NCBI GenBank assembly: GCA_022842085.1
Contig: JALHQF010000024.1
Coordinates: 1 to 8,189 of the forward strand
Source: Patescibacteria group bacterium
Lineage (GTDB): Bacteria; Patescibacteriota; UBA1384; CAILIB01
Direction: 5' to 3'
DNA: 8,189 nucleotides
Shown here in pieces: positions 5,285 through 8,189 of the stretch; within the stretch, counting starts at the first letter, position 1, and each line of letters begins with the position of its first letter. Below the pieces are notes generated by a model, which had not been told where the DNA came from, did not search any database, and was given only the letters and a program-made list of their open reading frames with translations. A program made the position numbers and the translations under genes.

Positions 5285-6611
5285 CAACTGGAATTACCAG
5301 GCTAAAGGTGGTTACGCCGTCTGCACTCTCAACGTCGATGTGACCCCCGTGCTGACGCACGATTGCCTGCGCAAGGTAGAGACCAAGCCCGTTTCCGTTA
5401 GGGTGCTGCTGAATGGCTTTTTGCCCCCGGAAAAACTGGTTAAAGAGGGTTGCACGCTCCTCCTTGGTAATGGTAAGGCCGGTATTCGTAACTCGCACCA
5501 CCACCGTTTCACCACGCTTGGCAAGGTAGACTCGAATGTACCCACCCGGGAGGTTGTAGTCGAGAGCGTTATCGAAGAGGTTCTGCACCGCTTCCTTGAT
5601 GAGGAGTGGGTCCACATGAATCGTGCCCACATCCTCAAGGTGCGTTTCTACCGAAACCTGCTGCTGATCAGCTCCAGTTTCAAGTGGTGCCACGAGTTCG
5701 CGGACCATCTGGGTAAACTCGGTTGGCTGCGGATGGTGCGGCAGCTTGCCCTCTTGGATGCGTGAAACTGACAGGAGATCGTTTACCACATGAATCAATC
5801 GCTCGTTGGCAGCATACGCTTGATCGAGCAGCTTTCTCTGATCTGGAAGTACCGAAATTGCAGAATCACCCTGGAGGGTGGCGAGAATCCACTTCACAAT
5901 AGACAGCGGCGTGCGCAGCTGGTGCGAGGTAATCGAGAGGAAAGAGTCTTTGAGTCGGTCGAGTTCCTGGAGGCGGCGATTTTGCCCTTCCAGGTCTGCA
6001 AGCTGGCTACTGTTGTGCACCGCGTGGGCGATAAAGCTCGCAAGGGTCGCTAGGAAATCGAGTTCCTCCGTGGAGCCACGTTCGAGATTGCGTTTCGTGT
6101 GCGCCCCAACTACCAGGTACCCCAAGAACAGGTCCCCAAAGGAGAGGGGCATGGCAATAACCTCATCGGTGTGGAACAGGGCACGAAGCCCGAGCGAGTC
6201 GTGGTCGTCGCTCCCAAAGGTGCTAATGGCAGCATGCGAACGTCCCCCAGCGGTGCGGAAAAAGGCTTCGCTGGTAAGGTGGGCAATGAGGTAGCGCTCC
6301 TGCTCCTTGGTGAGGTGGTAGGCACCACCAAGCGTAGCAACCCCATCTTGGTAGGTAACCACAACTGCAAAATCCCAGAGCAGGTCGTGCACCACAGCTT
6401 GGCACGCTAGGTGGTAGATCTTCTTTGGCTCAAGGTCGGTGAATACCGCCAGGTTAAGCGTCTGGATGGTACGAACGTAGACCAAGCGCTGCCTTGCAAG
6501 CGACTCGCCCGAAACACGCTTTACCCGCTCGAGCGCAAGCTCGTGCTTCACCACTTCCAACTCGTGTTCAATATCCTGAATGGTGCGGACGTAGGCTTCA
6601 TGGTCTGGCAT
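5259..6611 (-). CDS. GAF-type sensor histidine kinase, orphan, with degenerate G1 box
   Basis: This is a protein of 450 residues from the ATG at 6611. The frame stays open to a TTG at 6695, but that stretch encodes the upstream terminator and gene end, so it is not real protein. Order of parts: coiled coil about 5-40; a GAF-like sensory domain about 50-200; HisKA with phospho-acceptor His230 in SITSHQLRTPLS; N box EAVQNLFDNALDYN (340-353); G2 box GNGLGL (406-411). The G1 box reads VTNTGLTI at 374-381, where most kinases have a D-x-G-x-G pattern, so the adenine-contacting Asp is Asn and the last Gly is Thr. There is no membrane segment, so the kinase is probably cytosolic and reads an internal or diffusible signal. 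No response regulator lies nearby. It is the first gene of an operon with the Ig-like and C39 genes (26-base overlap). Confidence 0.88.
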   Translation of the reverse strand: MPDHEAYVRTIQDIEHELEVVKHELALERVKRVSGESLARQRLVYVRTIQTLNLAVFTDLEPKKIYHLACQAVVHDLLWDFAVVVTYQDGVATLGGAYHLTKEQERYLIAHLTSEAFFRTAGGRSHAAISTFGSDDHDSLGLRALFHTDEVIAMPLSFGDLFLGYLVVGAHTKRNLERGSTEELDFLATLASFIAHAVHNSSQLADLEGQNRRLQELDRLKDSFLSITSHQLRTPLSIVKWILATLQGDSAISVLPDQRKLLDQAYAANERLIHVVNDLLSVSRIQEGKLPHHPQPTEFTQMVRELVAPLETGADQQQVSVETHLEDVGTIHVDPLLIKEAVQNLFDNALDYNLPGGYIRVYLAKRGETVVVRVTNTGLTITKEERATLFNQFFRGQKAIQQHPNGNGLGLYLAQAIVRQHGGHIDVESADGVTTFSLVIPVDVPAVEAA

Positions 6612-6618
6612 CTCTACC

Positions 6619-6624
6619 AGTATA
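6619..6624 (-). promoter_or_regulatory. Candidate -10 element of the kinase-peptidase operon
   Basis: TATACT on the minus strand ends seven bases before the kinase ATG, so transcription would start at or beside the ATG and the mRNA would be leaderless. No good -35 exists; that position is taken by the terminator of the upstream gene. There is no clear Shine-Dalgarno sequence. Confidence 0.4.
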
Positions 6625-6627
6625 CGA

Positions 6628-6656
6628 AAGAGCGCCCACCGTTGGCGAGCGCTCTT
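6628..6656 (-). terminator. Intrinsic terminator of the small membrane protein gene
   Basis: On the minus strand, AAGAGCGCTCGCC (6644-6656) pairs with GGTGGGCGCTCTT (6628-6640) across a three-base loop, 13 pairs with two G-U pairs, followed by a short T run (TTTCG). It lies 16 bases after the TAA at 6673-6675. The T run is short, so termination may be partial. Confidence 0.7.
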
Positions 6657-6672
6657 GCTGCGAAAAGCTGGC

Positions 6673-7107
6673 TTACTGAGCCTTAAACTCTTCAATGGCC
6701 TTTACTACACGTGCATCCTTCTTGAGAGACTCGGTAAAGAGGACATGATCGCGGTTAATGCGCATACGGTCGTTTGGCCCATGCAGCTCGTTGCCAAGCT
6801 TTACGAGGGAGAGCTCAGGGTCGGTGGCGCTCTCATCTGCGTTGGCTCCCTGTACCTCCTGGTTTACCTGGAGGTAGAAGATGTCACGCAGGTCAAGCTC
6901 GGTGTTGTCCATCGACACGAGCTTGCCAAAGTATACCTGACCGTTGGTGAGGAAGATCGCCGAGTAGTCAGAGATGTTCTCACCACTATCCTTCACCACG
7001 CCACCACCGAACGAAATACCGTCACGGTTACGGGAAAGGTAGATTCCACCTCCTACAAGGATGGCAAGGACGACCAGAAGGGTAATGAGGGAGCCAAGCT
7101 TTCGCAT
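6673..7107 (-). CDS. Small single-pass membrane protein with extracellular FLTNGQVYFGKL motif
   Basis: This is a protein of 144 residues. Residues 1-4 are basic (MRKL), followed by one hydrophobic helix at about 5-25 (LITLLVVLAILVGGGIYL). The rest is soluble and probably outside. It contains SDYSAIFLTNGQVYFGKLVSMDNTELDLRDIFYLQV at about 46-81. I recall proteins of this kind as common uncharacterised proteins of Patescibacteria, and I use this as lineage evidence; their function is unknown. The last third (MRINRDHVLFTESLKKDARVVKAIEEFKAQ) is predicted helical. The ATG at 7107 is preceded by a promoter and no clear Shine-Dalgarno sequence. It is monocistronic, with its own terminator before the kinase gene. 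I can only describe the topology; no enzymatic motif is seen. Confidence 0.8.
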   Translation of the reverse strand: MRKLGSLITLLVVLAILVGGGIYLSRNRDGISFGGGVVKDSGENISDYSAIFLTNGQVYFGKLVSMDNTELDLRDIFYLQVNQEVQGANADESATDPELSLVKLGNELHGPNDRMRINRDHVLFTESLKKDARVVKAIEEFKAQ

Positions 7108-7133
7108 TCGAGTAATCGGTTAGGTTCTTCGCT

Positions 7134-7161
7134 AGTGTAGCCAACTTCGGCTGGAGGTCAA
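7134..7161 (-). promoter_or_regulatory. Promoter of the small membrane protein gene
   Basis: On the minus strand, TTGACC (7156-7161) and TACACT (7134-7139) are 16 bases apart, with five of six and four of six consensus matches. Transcription would start near 7127, about 20 bases before the ATG. The -35 begins directly after the stop codon of the fibre-like gene (TAG at 7163-7165); no terminator is seen between them, so read-through is possible. Confidence 0.6.
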
Positions 7162-7162
7162 A

Positions 7163-8189
7163 CTACGGAATGTAGGAGGTTTCTGGAGCAACGCGAAGGA
7201 GAACGGAGGGACGAGACGAGCTACCCGTGGTGAGAGACGATCCCACGCAGTAGACCACGCTACCAGAGACGGGCACAGGGCTTGCATTGCCCACCGTACC
7301 TGTAGCTCCCGCCCAAGCACAACTTCGCCGCGGTGTCGTAGTTCCCGCATTCGCGTGCAAGGTTCCGCCACTTGCAACCAGTACGGTGGTATCTGCGCTC
7401 GCTCCACCAATCGCCACTACTCCAAAGGCATCCGTATCGTTTGCGGCAGTTGTTGGGGTAACGCGATTATCGATTGTCAGATCTTGCTTCACGACCGCAC
7501 CAGGTTCAAGGGCCGAGCCCGAGGCTTTCGTAATGTAGGAGAGCTCAACGTCTCCTGCAAAGAACCGGGTGTCGGTAATGCTAGTAACCGTGGATACACC
7601 TGTTACTACGCGGGCAATAATGAGCGTTGGTGCAGTTGCAGAGAACGTGGGGATGGTGCTGGATGCGGCAAGGGTACAGGCCGTACCGTTCTGGTTGACC
7701 GCGCCATCGGCCGTAACGGTAATGTAGCGCGTTGAGCTAGCTGGCAAGCTAATGTTAGTTGAGGTTGCCACAATGCAGCGTAGCGTCCTGCTACTCCCAT
7801 TCGTAGTATAGGCAGCACCTGTAGATACGGTGACGTTCAATCCAGGAGCCGCTTCGGTATAGAGCGGCCCCGCGTTCGTGGTCATATCGCCGGTTGTGCT
7901 TCCTGAGTTAAGATCGACGCCAACAAGCGGCACACCTGGTAGCGAGTCACCAGTGGCAATGTTCCCCGCTCCATCGATGGCAAACACGGTCGTACCGCTC
8001 GAGTTTTGCACACGCAGCGCATCTCCCGAGGCAGAAACATCGGCAAAGCGCACGAGGATAGCGGCGTTATTCGCAAAGGTGCCTGTCGGTCGAAAATCTG
8101 CTGTACCCGCACCGGTAATAATGAGCCGGTTGTTTCCTGTGTTTTGGAGGTGGAGGAAGTTTCCACTAAATGAACCGAAATTCATGTTC
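7163..8189 (-). CDS. Large tail-fibre-like surface protein, C-terminal part
   Basis: The frame enters from the right edge and ends with TAG at 7163-7165. An ATG at 8185 is in frame, but codons continue upstream of it, so the true start is probably outside the window. The visible part is at least 341 residues, rich in Gly, Ser, Thr, Ala and Asn and poor in charge. Counting from that ATG: residues 56-78 (DALRVQNSSGTTVFAIDGAGNIA) are a unit of beta-strand repeats common in giant surface proteins. Residues about 114-209 (GLNVTVSTGAAYTTNGSSR, SLPASSTRYITVTADGAV, IIARVVTGVSTVTSITDTRFF) match the style of a phage tail-fibre or baseplate module. Four cysteines (137, 170, 289, 313) could form two disulphides, fitting an exported protein. 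No sorting motif or C-terminal membrane segment is present. It may serve in attachment to other cells; that is inferred. Confidence 0.7.
   Translation of the reverse strand, partial: NMNFGSFSGNFLHLQNTGNNRLIITGAGTADFRPTGTFANNAAILVRFADVSASGDALRVQNSSGTTVFAIDGAGNIATGDSLPGVPLVGVDLNSGSTTGDMTTNAGPLYTEAAPGLNVTVSTGAAYTTNGSSRTLRCIVATSTNISLPASSTRYITVTADGAVNQNGTACTLAASSTIPTFSATAPTLIIARVVTGVSTVTSITDTRFFAGDVELSYITKASGSALEPGAVVKQDLTIDNRVTPTTAANDTDAFGVVAIGGASADTTVLVASGGTLHANAGTTTPRRSCAWAGATGTVGNASPVPVSGSVVYCVGSSLTTGSSSRPSVLLRVAPETSYIP

Noticed and set aside
4856..5305. 149-codon plus-strand open frame opposite the Ig-like gene (and similar ones at 3623-4093 and 5340-5765)
   Set aside because: These are antisense shadows of clear minus-strand genes, with no recognisable domain and no suitable start region.
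6612..6695. 28-residue N-terminal extension of the histidine kinase from a TTG
   Set aside because: It encodes the upstream terminator hairpin and overlaps the end of the previous gene; the ATG at 6611 has a -10 element just ahead of it.
1..8189. Reassignment of UAG to an amino acid throughout the window
   Set aside because: UAG at 7163-7165 ends the fibre-like protein just before a good promoter, and reading through it would run into the next gene in another frame. One anomalous UAG does not support a new code.
1..8189. CRISPR array, insertion sequence, ordinary tRNA or rRNA
   Set aside because: No regularly spaced repeats, transposase-like frame, terminal inverted repeats, or cloverleaf other than the tRNA-like part of the tmRNA was seen.

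Overview
The window looks like a piece of a bacterial chromosome from the Patescibacteria (Candidate Phyla Radiation). This is an inference from protein style rather than from a marker gene. The signs are an Ig-like plus C39-peptidase surface protein, a soluble GAF-type histidine kinase with the box SHQLRTPLS, a small one-pass membrane protein with the motif IFLTNGQVYFGKL, and a large low-complexity, tail-fibre-like surface protein. UGA, UAA and UAG all appear to act as stops, so I see no support for an altered code. All protein genes lie on the minus strand; the only plus-strand gene is the tmRNA.

Layout in plus coordinates. At 1-809, a truncated coiled-coil protein lies downstream of an unusual single-chain fusion of an XRE-type DNA-binding domain to an Hsp20 chaperone domain. 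Positions 810-1319 hold no protein gene; they contain divergent promoters, the whole tmRNA gene (ssrA, 899-1287) with a 25-codon tag ending in PAFAPAFA, and a bidirectional terminator. At 1320-2651 lie a DUF1905/YdeI-like protein and a possible family 2 glycosyltransferase, each with its own terminator or promoter signals.

Positions 2717-6611 look like one operon, transcribed leftward: an orphan sensor histidine kinase, a membrane-anchored Ig-like (Big_5) protein, a C39-like peptidase domain, and a second membrane-anchored C39-like peptidase. The Ig-like and first C39 sections are in the same reading frame and are split only by one UAG codon inside the last Ig strand. They therefore read as one surface protein interrupted by a nonsense codon. 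At 6673-7107 is the small membrane protein with its own promoter and terminator. At 7163-8189 is the C-terminal part of a large secreted or surface fibre-like protein.

Themes. One is protein quality control: the Hsp20 fusion and ssrA share an 89-bp divergent promoter region. The other is the cell surface: two exported cysteine peptidases, the Ig-like stalk, the fibre protein and a sensor kinase. The most interesting items are the XRE-Hsp20 fusion, the long AFA-ending tmRNA tag with an internal 12-bp duplication, and the in-frame UAG splitting the Ig-C39 protein.
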